Shown: one piece after another, positions 7,917-15,023 of the stretch
Position numbering within the stretch: the stretch's first letter is position 1
How the letters are laid out: every line of letters begins with the position of its first letter
Origin: VFKU01 sp038916785
GTDB taxonomy: Bacteria > Hydrogenedentota > Hydrogenedentia > Hydrogenedentales > GCA-2746185
Length of the DNA stretch: 35,657 bases
Reading direction: 5' to 3'
Assembly: GCA_038916785.1 (NCBI GenBank)
Contig: JBCLBO010000026.1
Span: forward strand, 1 to 35,657
Position numbers and translations under genes: made by a program
Notes under the pieces: model-generated
Told to the model about the DNA's origin: nothing
Seen by the model: the letters and a program-made list of their open reading frames with translations, nothing else
The model's database searches: none

Positions 7917-8287
7917 GATTCCTGATCGATAATTCTTTGTCGCCGCTATTGGCGAAGTTACTCCGCGAGTCAGGTCACGACAGTGTCCATCTGCGCGACT
8001 TGAAATTGGATTCTGCTCGCGATGAAATCGTTCTCGAAACCGCCGCGGCCTCGGGCCGCGTACTGATTTCCGCCGATTCAGATTTCGGACGCATTCTCTC
8101 GGAGGGGCGGCAATCGACCCCTTCCGTCATATTGCTGCGAGAGGGAAAGCCTTACGAACCCGCACGGCAGATCGAACTCCTGTCTCGGTTTCTCCAACAA
8201 ATTGAAGCGGCGGTTTCTCTGCGTAGCGTGATCGTTTTCAAGCAGGGGCGAATTCGAATTCGGCGCCTACCGATCTTCGACGGCTAG
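7913..8287 (+). CDS. DUF5615 PIN-like toxin
   Basis: 124 residues starting from GTG at 7913. The opening RFLIDNSLSPLLAKLLRESGHDSVHLRDL and the acidic pair in ISADSDFGRIL are the hallmarks of DUF5615 (Mut7-C-like PIN fold) nucleases, which pair with DUF433 antitoxins. The aspartate of LIDN and the DSDF pair would make up the metal site of a PIN ribonuclease. Its last 21 bases overlap the 3' end of the convergent alpha/beta hydrolase gene. Confidence 0.88.
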   Translation: MRFLIDNSLSPLLAKLLRESGHDSVHLRDLKLDSARDEIVLETAAASGRVLISADSDFGRILSEGRQSTPSVILLREGKPYEPARQIELLSRFLQQIEAAVSLRSVIVFKQGRIRIRRLPIFDG

Positions 8288-9118
8288 TGCATTCAAGACG
8301 ATGCCGGCCACCTCATCGGGCACTTCCTGCGGGATAAAGTGTGAGGGGCCCGATAGATCGATGAAGGTGCAGCGGCGGTAGCGATCGCGCTGGAGCAGCG
8401 CGAGGTGGCGGACGTTGGAGTGATCGCTGGTGACGAGCGTGACGTCCATGTCGAGCTCGCCGAGGTGCTCGAAGAGGTCCGTCGAGCCGCTGCGCTCGTA
8501 GATTTGGGCCTCGAGGTCGCCGGGACATTTCAATTCGACTTGGCCGTCGTCCCTGTCGCGCAGCCCGAAATTTACGTAGGCGTCGAGCGCGCGCGGGTCC
8601 CACGCGCCCAGCGGCGGGCGCGCGCCCCAACGTTCGCGCGCGGCCGCCCTGCTCTCGAAGACGTTTCTTCGTTTGCGAGAGAGCGCGGCGAGCGGGTTGT
8701 CGCGCCGGAACAATTCGGCGGGGCCGATGATGGGATCGATGAGCACGGCCTTCGAGAAGGTCCCCGGCCGGAGCCACTCGGCATAGGCAATCTGGGCTGC
8801 GCCGGCGGAGTGCCCCACGCCGAGGAGCGGCCGCGGCAGACCGAGCGCATCGATCATGGCGACGAGATCGCGGCCGGTGTTGATCCACGTATAGGCGGCG
8901 GGCTCGGCGGGTTTACCCGAATCGCCGTGGCCGCGCGTGTCGTGTGCGTAGACGTGAAACTTCGGGAGCAGCGCGGGCACGAGCGGGTCCCACACGCGCG
9001 AGAGCGTGCCCGTGCAATGCGCGAGGATGAGCGCCGGGCCGTGGCCGCCGTGGTCCCACACGCGAATGGTGACGCCGCCGTGGCCGGGGACCTCGCGCGG
9101 GATTGGGTCGGTGTTCAA
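8267..9118 (-). CDS. Alpha/beta-fold hydrolase
   Basis: A single-domain alpha/beta hydrolase of about 283 residues. The oxyanion-side ILAHCTGTLSRVWDPL, the strand ending HDTRGHGDSGKP, the nucleophile elbow GVGHSAGAAQ (serine nucleophile) and the late GPSHFIPQE (catalytic histidine) are all present, with an acidic residue in the preceding strand likely completing the triad. The start is uncertain. The only in-frame ATG (9172) lies inside a dispersed GC-rich repeat, so I give the TTG at 9118 as a more natural start, but no good ribosome site marks it. The substrate is unknown; esterase, lactonase or epoxide hydrolase roles are equally possible. Confidence 0.85.
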   Translation of the reverse strand: MNTDPIPREVPGHGGVTIRVWDHGGHGPALILAHCTGTLSRVWDPLVPALLPKFHVYAHDTRGHGDSGKPAEPAAYTWINTGRDLVAMIDALGLPRPLLGVGHSAGAAQIAYAEWLRPGTFSKAVLIDPIIGPAELFRRDNPLAALSRKRRNVFESRAAARERWGARPPLGAWDPRALDAYVNFGLRDRDDGQVELKCPGDLEAQIYERSGSTDLFEHLGELDMDVTLVTSDHSNVRHLALLQRDRYRRCTFIDLSGPSHFIPQEVPDEVAGIVLNALAVEDR

Positions 9119-9140
9119 AGAATCAGATATCCGTCGCTGC

Positions 9141-9249
9141 ACTCGTAGGGGCAGGACCCTGTCCCCGCCCAAGTCTGCACTCGTAGGGGCGGGGCCCTGT
9201 CCCCGCCCTAATCACGCTCGTAACTCAGGGCGGGGACAGGGCCCCTACG
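9141..9249. repeat. GTAGGGGC...CCTGTCCCCGCCC repeat, two direct and one inverted copy
   Basis: Copies begin at about 9145 and 9183 in the plus orientation, and an inverted copy occupies 9227-9249. The second and third form a long GC-rich hairpin immediately beyond the trxB stop codon (9253), so the element may end transcription of trxB. The copies differ by small substitutions and a 5-base length difference, suggesting a repeat family rather than a simple terminator. Confidence 0.7.
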
Positions 9250-9252
9250 TTG

Positions 9253-10203
9253 TTAATGGTTGGCTTCGAGCCAACGCTGGCTGTCGATCGCAGCCATGCA
9301 TCCGCTGCCGGCGGCGGTGATCGCCTGGCGGTAGACGTGGTCCTGTACGTCGCCGGCGGCGAACACGCCGGGGATGTTCGTGTAGGTGGAGTCCGGCTTG
9401 GTGACGAGATAGCCGGTCTCATTCATGTCCAGCATGCCGGCGAAGAGGCCGGTATTGGGTTTGTGTCCGATCGCGGCGAAGTAGCCCGTGGCGGCGACCT
9501 CGCGGGTCGCCCCGGTCTTGAGGTTTTTCAGCCGCGCGCCGGTGACGCCGGTGTCGTCGTTGCCGAGCACTTCGTCGATCGCCGAGTCCCACTCCGGCGA
9601 GATTTTCGGGTTCTTCAGCGCGCGCTCCGCCATGATCGGGCTCGCGCGGAACTTGTCGCGCCGGTGCACGATGTGGACCTTCGAGGCGTAGTTCGTGAGG
9701 AAGAGCGCCTCTTCCATCGCGGTGTCTCCCCCGCCGACGACGACGACCGGCTTGTTCCGGAATCGCGGGAGCGCGCCGTCGCAGGTGGCGCAGGCGGACA
9801 CGCCCATGTTCATGAATTTCTCCTCGGACGGCAGGCCGAGATACTTCGCGACGGCGCCGGTGGCGATAATGATCGCCTTCGCCTCGAACTTTTCCGTGTC
9901 GCACCAAACCGTGAAAGGCCGATGGGAGAAATCCACTTTGGTGACGGTCTTGTTCTGCACGCGTGCGCCAAAGCGCTCGCATTGTTCGCGCAGATCATCC
10001 ATCATCGCGGGTCCCGTAACGCCTTTGGGATATCCCGGATAATTCTCCACCTCGGTCGTAGTCATGAGCTGGCCGCCGGGCAAGAACTGCGCACCCATCA
10101 TCGGATCGCCCGCGAGGACCAGCGGCGCGAGATTCCCGCGCGCGGTATACAGCGCGGCGGTATACCCCGCCGGACCCGAACCGATAATGACGACGTTTTC
10201 CAT
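9253..10203 (-). CDS. trxB: Thioredoxin reductase
   Basis: A 316-residue low-molecular-weight thioredoxin-disulfide reductase that transfers electrons from NADPH via FAD to thioredoxin. The FAD-binding GSGPAGYTAALYTARG, the redox CATC motif (ACATCDGAL), the NADPH-binding VVVGGGDTAMEEALFL with downstream HRRDKFRA, and the C-terminal FAD motif GVFAAGDVQDHVYRQAITAAG occur in the expected order. The ATG at 10203 has GGGAG 8 bases upstream. It appears monocistronic, between a GC-rich hairpin downstream and a repeat-filled region upstream. Confidence 0.97.
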   Translation of the reverse strand: MENVVIIGSGPAGYTAALYTARGNLAPLVLAGDPMMGAQFLPGGQLMTTTEVENYPGYPKGVTGPAMMDDLREQCERFGARVQNKTVTKVDFSHRPFTVWCDTEKFEAKAIIIATGAVAKYLGLPSEEKFMNMGVSACATCDGALPRFRNKPVVVVGGGDTAMEEALFLTNYASKVHIVHRRDKFRASPIMAERALKNPKISPEWDSAIDEVLGNDDTGVTGARLKNLKTGATREVAATGYFAAIGHKPNTGLFAGMLDMNETGYLVTKPDSTYTNIPGVFAAGDVQDHVYRQAITAAGSGCMAAIDSQRWLEANH

Positions 10204-10341
10204 GCCTGTCTCCCGCAGCCCGCGCAGTCCGGGGAATTCGTAGCGAATGGCGCGCGAGTATATAAGAACGCCGCGGGCGCGGCCAAGCTTCCCGGCGGTG
10301 CACTGCTACCCAGTTTTGTCAAATATGATGAACCCGCAGTG

Positions 10342-10516
10342 CGTCCCGGAGGGACGCGGCGATAGTAGCCCGCCGTTTCAACGGCGGGTAATGGCAATCG
10401 ATGATCGGAAGTCCCGATAGGGACGGCTGAACGGATGTGTCGGGCCGCGTGTTCAGCCGTCCCTTCCGGGACTGATTTTCGATTGCACACGTGCGGCCCC
10501 TCCGGGGCATGAGAGA
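10342..10516. repeat. REP-like palindrome cluster in the trxB / tRNA-His gap
   Basis: The 448-base gap between trxB and tRNA-His holds no convincing gene. It contains the palindrome CGTCCCGGAGGGACG (10342-10356) and a CCCGCCGTT/AACGGCGGG stem (about 10369-10388). A long imperfect stem runs AGTCCCGATAGGGACGGCTG...CAGCCGTCCCTTCCGGGACT (10410-10472), and a GGGCCGC/GCGGCCC pairing reaches about 10500. Together they resemble REP/BIME clusters mobilised in trans by REP-associated transposases. None is seen here. Confidence 0.65.
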
Positions 10517-10572
10517 GTCGAGTCATCGCACGGACTGGGACGGAGGAGCCGCGATCCACCGGCCCCGGCCGC

Positions 10573-10602
10573 TTGACCCTAAATGCGCATGTTTCCTATA
10601 CT
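10573..10602 (+). promoter_or_regulatory. Sigma-70-like promoter of tRNA-His
   Basis: TTGACC (10573-10578) and TATACT (10597-10602) are separated by 18 bases, each matching consensus at five of six positions. The tRNA begins about 50 bases downstream. This is the best promoter match in the window together with the one at 20872. Confidence 0.7.
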
Positions 10603-10651
10603 TGCGGCCCGTGTGCGCGCCGTCACCGTTGCGCCCACACTCGACAGGTTC

Positions 10652-10728
10652 GCCGGGATAGCTCAGCTGGTTAGAGCGCTGGATTGTGGATCCAGAGGTC
10701 GTGGGTTCGAGCCCCTCTCTCGGTACCA
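10652..10728 (+). tRNA. tRNA-His (GTG), without the usual G-1
   Basis: A 77-base cloverleaf with encoded CCA. The acceptor stem is GCCGGGA with TCTCGGT, the D arm GCTC/GAGC, the anticodon stem CTGGA/TCCAG around loop TTGTGGA (anticodon GTG, histidine), and the T loop TTCGAGC. Most bacterial tRNA-His genes encode an eighth acceptor pair, G-1:C73. Here position -1 is C, base 1:72 is a G:T wobble and the discriminator is A73, so the normal histidine identity element is missing. There is also one T:T mismatch in the T stem (50:64). Promoter and terminator hairpin flank it, so it looks expressed. Confidence 0.93.
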
Positions 10729-10761
10729 CTTACTTTCTTTTTTGGGAAAAAAGAAAGTAAG
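10729..10761 (+). terminator. Perfect 15-bp inverted repeat after tRNA-His
   Basis: CTTACTTTCTTTTTT and AAAAAAGAAAGTAAG form a perfect 15-bp stem around a GGG loop, starting at the base after the tRNA CCA. It is followed by CAAAGAAAAA. The AT-rich palindrome with a T-run in its left arm could work as a terminator in either direction. Similar AAAGAAAGTAAG palindromes are common as dispersed elements in other bacteria. Confidence 0.65.
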
Positions 10762-10825
10762 CAAAGAAAAACCGTTAGACGTGCGCTGACCATCGATTCA
10801 GGCTGAATTTGTTGGTGGATTCGAG

Positions 10826-11214
10826 TTGTCCCTTCCTATTCCGGCTGCGAGCGCTAAGCACCTGAAGCGGATCCGTACGATCTGCCTGGCGATGCCGGGG
10901 GCCTCGAAAAACTGTCGCATGGCGAGCCTACCTTTTTCGTGAAGAAGGTTTTTTGCATGTTCGCCAACGACCATCACGGCGACGGGCGGGTCGCGGTGTG
11001 GGTGCCGGCGCCGCAGGGATTGCAGGCGGCGCTGATCGAAGCCTCGCCGAAGAAGTTCTTCCGGCCGCCCTATGTGGGGCCGGCCGGCTGGATCGGCATC
11101 GAGCTGTCCAAGGTGAGCGACAAGGAATTGACGCTGCACATCCACGAGGCGTGGCGGCTGATCGCGCCGAAGAGGTTGCTCGCGGAATTCAAGGGCGATT
11201 TGGCCACGGATTGA
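10826..11214 (+). pseudogene. MmcQ/YjbR family protein, frameshifted
   Basis: The family core is split between two frames. One frame gives AKHLKRIRTICLAMPGAS up to about 10905. The next frame resumes at 10906 with EKLSHGEPTFF, then VKKVFCMFANDHHGDGRV and the rest of the protein to the stop at 11212-11214. A single missing base (TCG-GAA read as TCGAA) near 10906 explains this. An annotation starting at the GTG at 10939 would drop about a third of the domain. I could not find a convincing ATG; the TTG at 10826 is only a guess. The stop codon lies inside a dispersed GCCACGGATTGA repeat, which supplies the last residues (LATD). MmcQ/YjbR proteins are small, of uncertain function, with a DNA-binding-like fold. 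It could be a real pseudogene or an assembly error. Confidence 0.75.
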
Positions 11215-11373
11215 GCGGATCGGACGGATCAGTATCGGGGCGGAACTCGATCCGGCATCCAATCCTTTCAGTCAAGAGTGGTTCTGCATCTTCCTCAGTT
11301 TGCGCGCCATTATCGGCGGTTCTTTCAATTCTTGAGGGAATCGATCCGTTCAATCCGTCAAATCCGTGGCTTT
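11202..11373. repeat. Inverted pair of GCCACGGATT-type repeats
   Basis: GCCACGGATTGAGCGGATCG (11202 onward) is mirrored by ...CGATCCGTTCAATCCGTCAAATCCGTGGC ending at about 11371. The arms belong to the same family as the 20-bp arms at 13455 and 13578. The intergenic stretch 11215-11524 between the MmcQ-like gene and hemF holds this element and no gene I can support. Confidence 0.6.
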
Positions 11374-11524
11374 CTCTTCTGGCATGACATGGATTCGCGG
11401 CTCCGGTGGCAACTGCAAATCTCGATCTCGAGGTGTTTCGCGCGGGATTCCCGTGGCGGTATGGAGACCGGGTCTGATCTAAAGCGCGAGACGCGACTTC
11501 GGACAAGCCCGGTCAGTCGCTACC

Positions 11525-12424
11525 CTATTTCTGTGGGGTCATCCCGGCCCAGTCCTTCGGCTTCAAGTAAAAATCCGTCAACTCGTGCTCCGGCGTGCCG
11601 GGCGCCGCGTGCCAGTTGTAGCGCCAGTGCGCCGTCGCGGGCAGGCTCATGAGGATGGATTCCGTGCGGCCCTGAGACTGCAAACCGAAAAGCGTCCCGC
11701 GGTCGTAGATGAGGTTGAATTCGACGTAGCGCCCGCGGCGGTAGAGCTGGAACTCGCGCTGCGCGTCGGTGTATTTCGTGTCGCGGTTCGCCTCGATGAA
11801 CGGGCGGTAGAGATTCGGGAACGCGCGGCCGAGCGCGAGGCAATAGTTGAGGGCCTTCTCCTTGTCGTCGCGCAGGTGATCGTAGAAGGTCCCGCCGATG
11901 CCGCGCGTCTCGCCGCGGTGCGTGAGGAAGAAATACTCGTCGCAGTTTTTCTTGTGCTCAGCGTAGGAATAGCCCGACTCGTCACCGATCGATTTCAGCG
12001 CACGGTGATACTCGACCACCTGCCCGAGCACGGGATAATACGGCGTCACGTCGATGCCGCCGCCGAACCACCACACGTCGCCCGCTTCGAAATAGCGGAT
12101 GTTCATATGAATCGTGGGGATATGCGGGTTCCACGGATGAATGACAAGGCTCACGCCGGTCGCGAGGAAGGGCGTGTCCGGCGGGATTTGGAATTGCGTC
12201 GTCGCTGCGGCCGGCATCGACGCGCCGCGAATCGCGGAGAAGTTCACCCCGCCCTTCTCGATCAGGTTCGCGTGTTCCCACACGCGCGTGACGCCGCCGC
12301 CCGAGCCTTTGCCATAGTCCCAGCGGTCCTCGTGCGCGCGCCGGCCGTCCTCGGCCGCGAGAAAGTCGCAGATGAGGTCCTGGACTTCCTTGAATCCCTT
12401 CTGAACGTCATCGGCGCTGGGCAT
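11525..12424 (-). CDS. hemF: Oxygen-dependent coproporphyrinogen III oxidase
   Basis: 299 residues, the normal size. It converts coproporphyrinogen III to protoporphyrinogen IX using O2, in the cytosol, during haem synthesis. Family-defining blocks are GKGSGGGVTRVW, KGGVNFSAIRG, GVSLVIHPWNPHIPTIHMNIRYFE, WWFGGGIDVTPYY, HRGETRGIGGTFYD, RRGRYVEFNLIYDRGTLFGLQ and RTESILMSLPATAHWRYN. No other haem gene is adjacent. Its presence means the organism can make haem under oxygen. Flanks on both sides consist of repeats, so it is probably transcribed alone. Confidence 0.97.
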   Translation of the reverse strand: MPSADDVQKGFKEVQDLICDFLAAEDGRRAHEDRWDYGKGSGGGVTRVWEHANLIEKGGVNFSAIRGASMPAAATTQFQIPPDTPFLATGVSLVIHPWNPHIPTIHMNIRYFEAGDVWWFGGGIDVTPYYPVLGQVVEYHRALKSIGDESGYSYAEHKKNCDEYFFLTHRGETRGIGGTFYDHLRDDKEKALNYCLALGRAFPNLYRPFIEANRDTKYTDAQREFQLYRRGRYVEFNLIYDRGTLFGLQSQGRTESILMSLPATAHWRYNWHAAPGTPEHELTDFYLKPKDWAGMTPQK

Positions 12425-12447
12425 GGGCAGTAGCTTACAACTTCTTT

Positions 12448-12718
12448 CACCACGAAGGACACGAAGAGCACGAAGAACCTCACCTCCCTCGGCGAAGGTT
12501 TCGTGCGTGCACGCGGTCGCGCGGGAGCGCGACCCTCCCCGTCATTGCGAGGAGGCCGATAGGCCGACGAAGCAATCTTGTCGGCCGGCGATCTCGCGAT
12601 CGCGGGATCACGAGACGAAGAGATTGCTTCGTCGCTCCGCTCCTCGCAATGACGGGGAGGATGGGTTTGGCAATGAAGGGGTTGGGGTTCTTCGCGTCCT
12701 TCGTGTTCTTCGTGGTGA
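12448..12718. repeat. Nested inverted-repeat element (MITE-like) between hemF and SGNH hydrolase
   Basis: Outer arms of about 30 bases, CACCACGAAGGACACGAAGA (from 12448) and its imperfect complement ending ...TTCTTCGTGGTG (12688-12718), enclose a second pair. The inner arms are CCTCCCCGTCATTGCGAGGA (from 12534) and TCCTCGCAATGACGGGGAGG (ending 12660). Between the inner arms there is a further GACGAAGCAATCT/AGATTGCTTCGTC pair. This fills the 302-base gap. No coding sequence is convincing. Confidence 0.75.
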
Positions 12719-12726
12719 GATCGCTC

Positions 12727-13398
12727 TTACTTTTCGGTTAGCAGCGGCTTAATCTGCGCGTTCCAGGCGTCGTAGCCCGCGCGGCTGAGGTGCAGGCCGT
12801 CCTGGATGAAGAACTCCGGCTTGGGCTTGCCGTCCGTGCCGAGCATGATCGGCTCGACGTCGAAAAAGTGAATGTAGTCGGTCTTCGCCGCGTATTCGCG
12901 CACGAGCCCGTTCGTCGCGCGGATTTTGTCAATCAAGTTCCACCGAGCGATGCTCGGCTTGATCGAGACATAGATAAACTTCGTCTTCGGCAGCGCCGCA
13001 TGCACCTTCTCGAAGAATGCCTGCGTGTCCGCGAAGACTTGTTGCGGCGTCTTGCCCACGCTGAGGTCGTTGTCGCCCTCGTAGAACACGACCAGCCGCG
13101 GCGCGTACTTGACGACCATGCGGTCCGCGTACAGCAACGCGTCGGAGGTCTGCGAACCGCCGAAGCCGCGATTGAGGATGTGCAGATCCGGAAAATCCTC
13201 GCCGGTCTTCCAGAACCGGATGCTCGAGCTGCCGTAGAACTCGATCCCGCCCTTCGCCGGCGGGTTGACCTTGTCCTTCTCCTCGAAGCCGGCGATCGTT
13301 TTTTCCCACTGGTTCTCCTCGGCGAAAAGGACCGAAGGGACCAAAAAGACCAAAAGGACGGCGGCGGATCCAAGGAAACGCGGACGAACTGAACGCAT
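12727..13398 (-). CDS. Secreted SGNH/GDSL-type hydrolase
   Basis: 223 residues with an N-terminal signal peptide (hydrophobic VLLVFLVPSVLFA, cleavage near residue 26). SGNH blocks are in order: block I FYGSSSIRFW (nucleophile serine in a GSS context rather than GDS), block II NRGFGGSQTSDAL, block III YEGDNDLSVGK (GxND), and block V DGLHLSRAGYDAW (DxxH). This fits the secreted lipase/acetyl-esterase subgroup that opens with GSSSIR. It probably removes acyl or acetyl groups from lipids or polysaccharides in the periplasm or outside the cell. It is monocistronic, flanked by repeat elements. Confidence 0.88.
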   Translation of the reverse strand: MRSVRPRFLGSAAVLLVFLVPSVLFAEENQWEKTIAGFEEKDKVNPPAKGGIEFYGSSSIRFWKTGEDFPDLHILNRGFGGSQTSDALLYADRMVVKYAPRLVVFYEGDNDLSVGKTPQQVFADTQAFFEKVHAALPKTKFIYVSIKPSIARWNLIDKIRATNGLVREYAAKTDYIHFFDVEPIMLGTDGKPKPEFFIQDGLHLSRAGYDAWNAQIKPLLTEK

Positions 13399-13454
13399 TG
13401 GAAGGCTCCTATGAGAAAAGGATGATCATCACCAAATCTCAATGAACGAAAACT

Positions 13455-13597
13455 CAGCCACGGATTGGACGGATCATACGAATCAGCGTGTCACAAATCC
13501 TGCTGCCCCGGATAATCAATGAATGGATGACCCTTTTGTTGACTCGCTGCCAAGTATCCAGTCGCTGATCCGCTAATATCCGTCCAATCCGTGGCTG
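13455..13597. repeat. Perfect 20-bp inverted repeat upstream of nadE locus
   Basis: CAGCCACGGATTGGACGGAT at 13455-13474 is exactly mirrored at 13578-13597. An inner ATCAGCG/CGCTGAT pair extends the symmetry. It belongs to the same family as the arms at 11202-11373. The segment between SGNH hydrolase and the nadE duplicate (13399-13657) holds this and no gene. Confidence 0.8.
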
Positions 13598-13657
13598 CCC
13601 TTTAAGCCCTCCGCGGCCATATGGCACAATGTACGTAACTGTTTGCGGGAATTGCAC

Positions 13658-13783
13658 ATGCGGCTCGTAAAAATCGGCGTGGCCAGCGTCTCGGTGAAGA
13701 TTGGCGACTTCGCCGGGAACGCGGCGCGCCTGGTCGAGGTCGTCGCGCAGCTGGTACAGAGGACGTGTACAGATGACCGCTAA
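13658..13783 (+). pseudogene. Duplicated 5' end of nadE, now a short leader reading frame
   Basis: Positions 13658-13750 match the first 93 bases of intact nadE (15023-15115) at 88 of 93 positions. The frame then runs 10 more codons into unrelated sequence and stops at 13781-13783, giving a 41-residue peptide. Differences are clustered (GCCAGC versus GCGGGT) plus GAC/GAT and GTC/ATC, so two are silent codon changes and two change residues (Ser/Gly, Val/Ile). Its AlaSerVal resembles what I recall of other NAD synthetase N-termini better than the AlaGlyVal of the intact copy. The upstream region probably holds the original nadE promoter. Its end overlaps the PIN gene ATG by 11 bases, so it could act as a coupled leader. 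Confidence 0.85.
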
Positions 13784-15023
13784 GAAGTTGCCAGAACTCC
13801 GGGTCGTCTTTGATACGAATGTCATTTACACGGATTCGGAACAATATCTTGTTCGCCGGGAGGTTACCGAACTTATCAAATCCTCCGTGGCTTACACGGA
13901 CATTGTGTTCACATGGTATATCCCCGATGTCGTCAAGCGAGAACGGATCTTCCGCATGGCGAAAAAGGCGAAGGGTTTACTTGGATCGCTTCGAAAGATC
14001 GAACAATTGGTCGGCGTAAATTTCAATGTCAATGAGGTCAATCTAAGCGACTGTGTAAATAAAAATGTCGATTCGCAGATTCAGAAGTTAGGACTCTCTG
14101 TACTTTCGCTGGATGTAAGAAAAGTCGACTGGGAGAAGCTTATCGAGCATTCGGTACTGCGCCTTCCTCCGTTTGAGAATGGCGAAAAAGAAAAAGGATT
14201 CCGGGACGCGTTGATTGCGGAATCCTTTGCGCAGTTGGTAGAAGCAGCTCCCAAAACTCCAAGCGTTTGCAGGCTTGTATTAGTTACCGGCGACGAGATG
14301 CTAAGAGTTGCAATGGAAACGCGGACCAAAGAATCAAAGAATGTCCGCATTCTGGGAAATACAGAGGAGCTAAAGAGTCTAATCAACGGCCTTGTCGAAA
14401 ACATGGGTGAGGAACTGGTCAAGCAAATTGCGAAAAAGGCCGAACAATATTTCTTTCAAAAGGATGACCAATCAACCCTTTACTATCGCGAGAGGATTGG
14501 AGAAAAGATAGGAAAAGATTTTAGCAATAAACTTACAGAATTACCGGAAGGCGCATCATCACGAAAAAATCCCATATTTCGCATAGGCGCACCGACGTTT
14601 GTAAAAAAAGAGAGAGGACGAATCGAGTGGGCCACCCGTATAGTTGCAGAAGCAGAAGCCTATAGACAAGAGGTCATCTCGCCAAGTCTGTCAATACGAG
14701 CTTCAGGGTTGGCAGACTCCGGGCCCGTCTTCGGGCCCGTCTTCGGTAGTGCAGCGACTATTACTCTACCGCCATTCAAATATTTCGGCGGTGCCGACAA
14801 ACCGGATGGAGATACGGTTGGCGCGCTTTCAGCTTATCTGCGATTATCTCAAGGCAATCCGGTCACGAGCTTTGGTAGCCGTGTAGAAGAGGTGCTCCAT
14901 GCGCAGGGAACTACCACATTTGAGGTGCGTTGGCAGGTGACAGTATCGGTTGCGAAACATAAGTTCAGCAAGCCGAAAATTTTGGGAATCGAGTTCTTCG
15001 AGACTACGTGGAAGGCGACCTAA
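13773..15023 (+). CDS. PIN-domain (DUF4935-like) protein inserted at the nadE start
   Basis: 416 residues from the ATG at 13773 (MTAKKLPELRVVFDTN); upstream in-frame codons only read the nadE duplicate out of frame. The PIN-type acidic residues are in VVFDTNVIYTDSE (about residue 13), EKEKGFRDALIAESF (about residue 150) and LVLVTGDEMLR (about residue 178). The KGFRDALI block matches DUF4935 PIN proteins. The C-terminal 200 residues are of unknown fold, with no membrane segment. A tandem SGPVFGPVFGS occurs near residue 320. Base composition is much more AT-rich than nadE. The TAA stop overlaps the nadE ATG (TAATG). It is probably a ribonuclease, toxin or defence effector; no antitoxin gene is adjacent. 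Confidence 0.85.
   Translation: MTAKKLPELRVVFDTNVIYTDSEQYLVRREVTELIKSSVAYTDIVFTWYIPDVVKRERIFRMAKKAKGLLGSLRKIEQLVGVNFNVNEVNLSDCVNKNVDSQIQKLGLSVLSLDVRKVDWEKLIEHSVLRLPPFENGEKEKGFRDALIAESFAQLVEAAPKTPSVCRLVLVTGDEMLRVAMETRTKESKNVRILGNTEELKSLINGLVENMGEELVKQIAKKAEQYFFQKDDQSTLYYRERIGEKIGKDFSNKLTELPEGASSRKNPIFRIGAPTFVKKERGRIEWATRIVAEAEAYRQEVISPSLSIRASGLADSGPVFGPVFGSAATITLPPFKYFGGADKPDGDTVGALSAYLRLSQGNPVTSFGSRVEEVLHAQGTTTFEVRWQVTVSVAKHKFSKPKILGIEFFETTWKAT

Noticed and set aside
10098..10559. 153-codon minus-strand frame upstream of trxB
   Set aside because: Encoded by REP-like palindromes and the trxB 5' end in another frame; repeat-derived.
12727..13398. SGNH hydrolase regarded as inactive because it lacks a GDS block I
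   Set aside because: GSSSIR is a normal block I variant in a secreted subgroup, and the GDND and DGLH blocks are intact.
13701..13772. In-frame upstream extension of the PIN protein
   Set aside because: These 24 codons read the duplicated nadE 5' end in the wrong frame; the ATG at 13773 begins sequence that looks native to the PIN protein.
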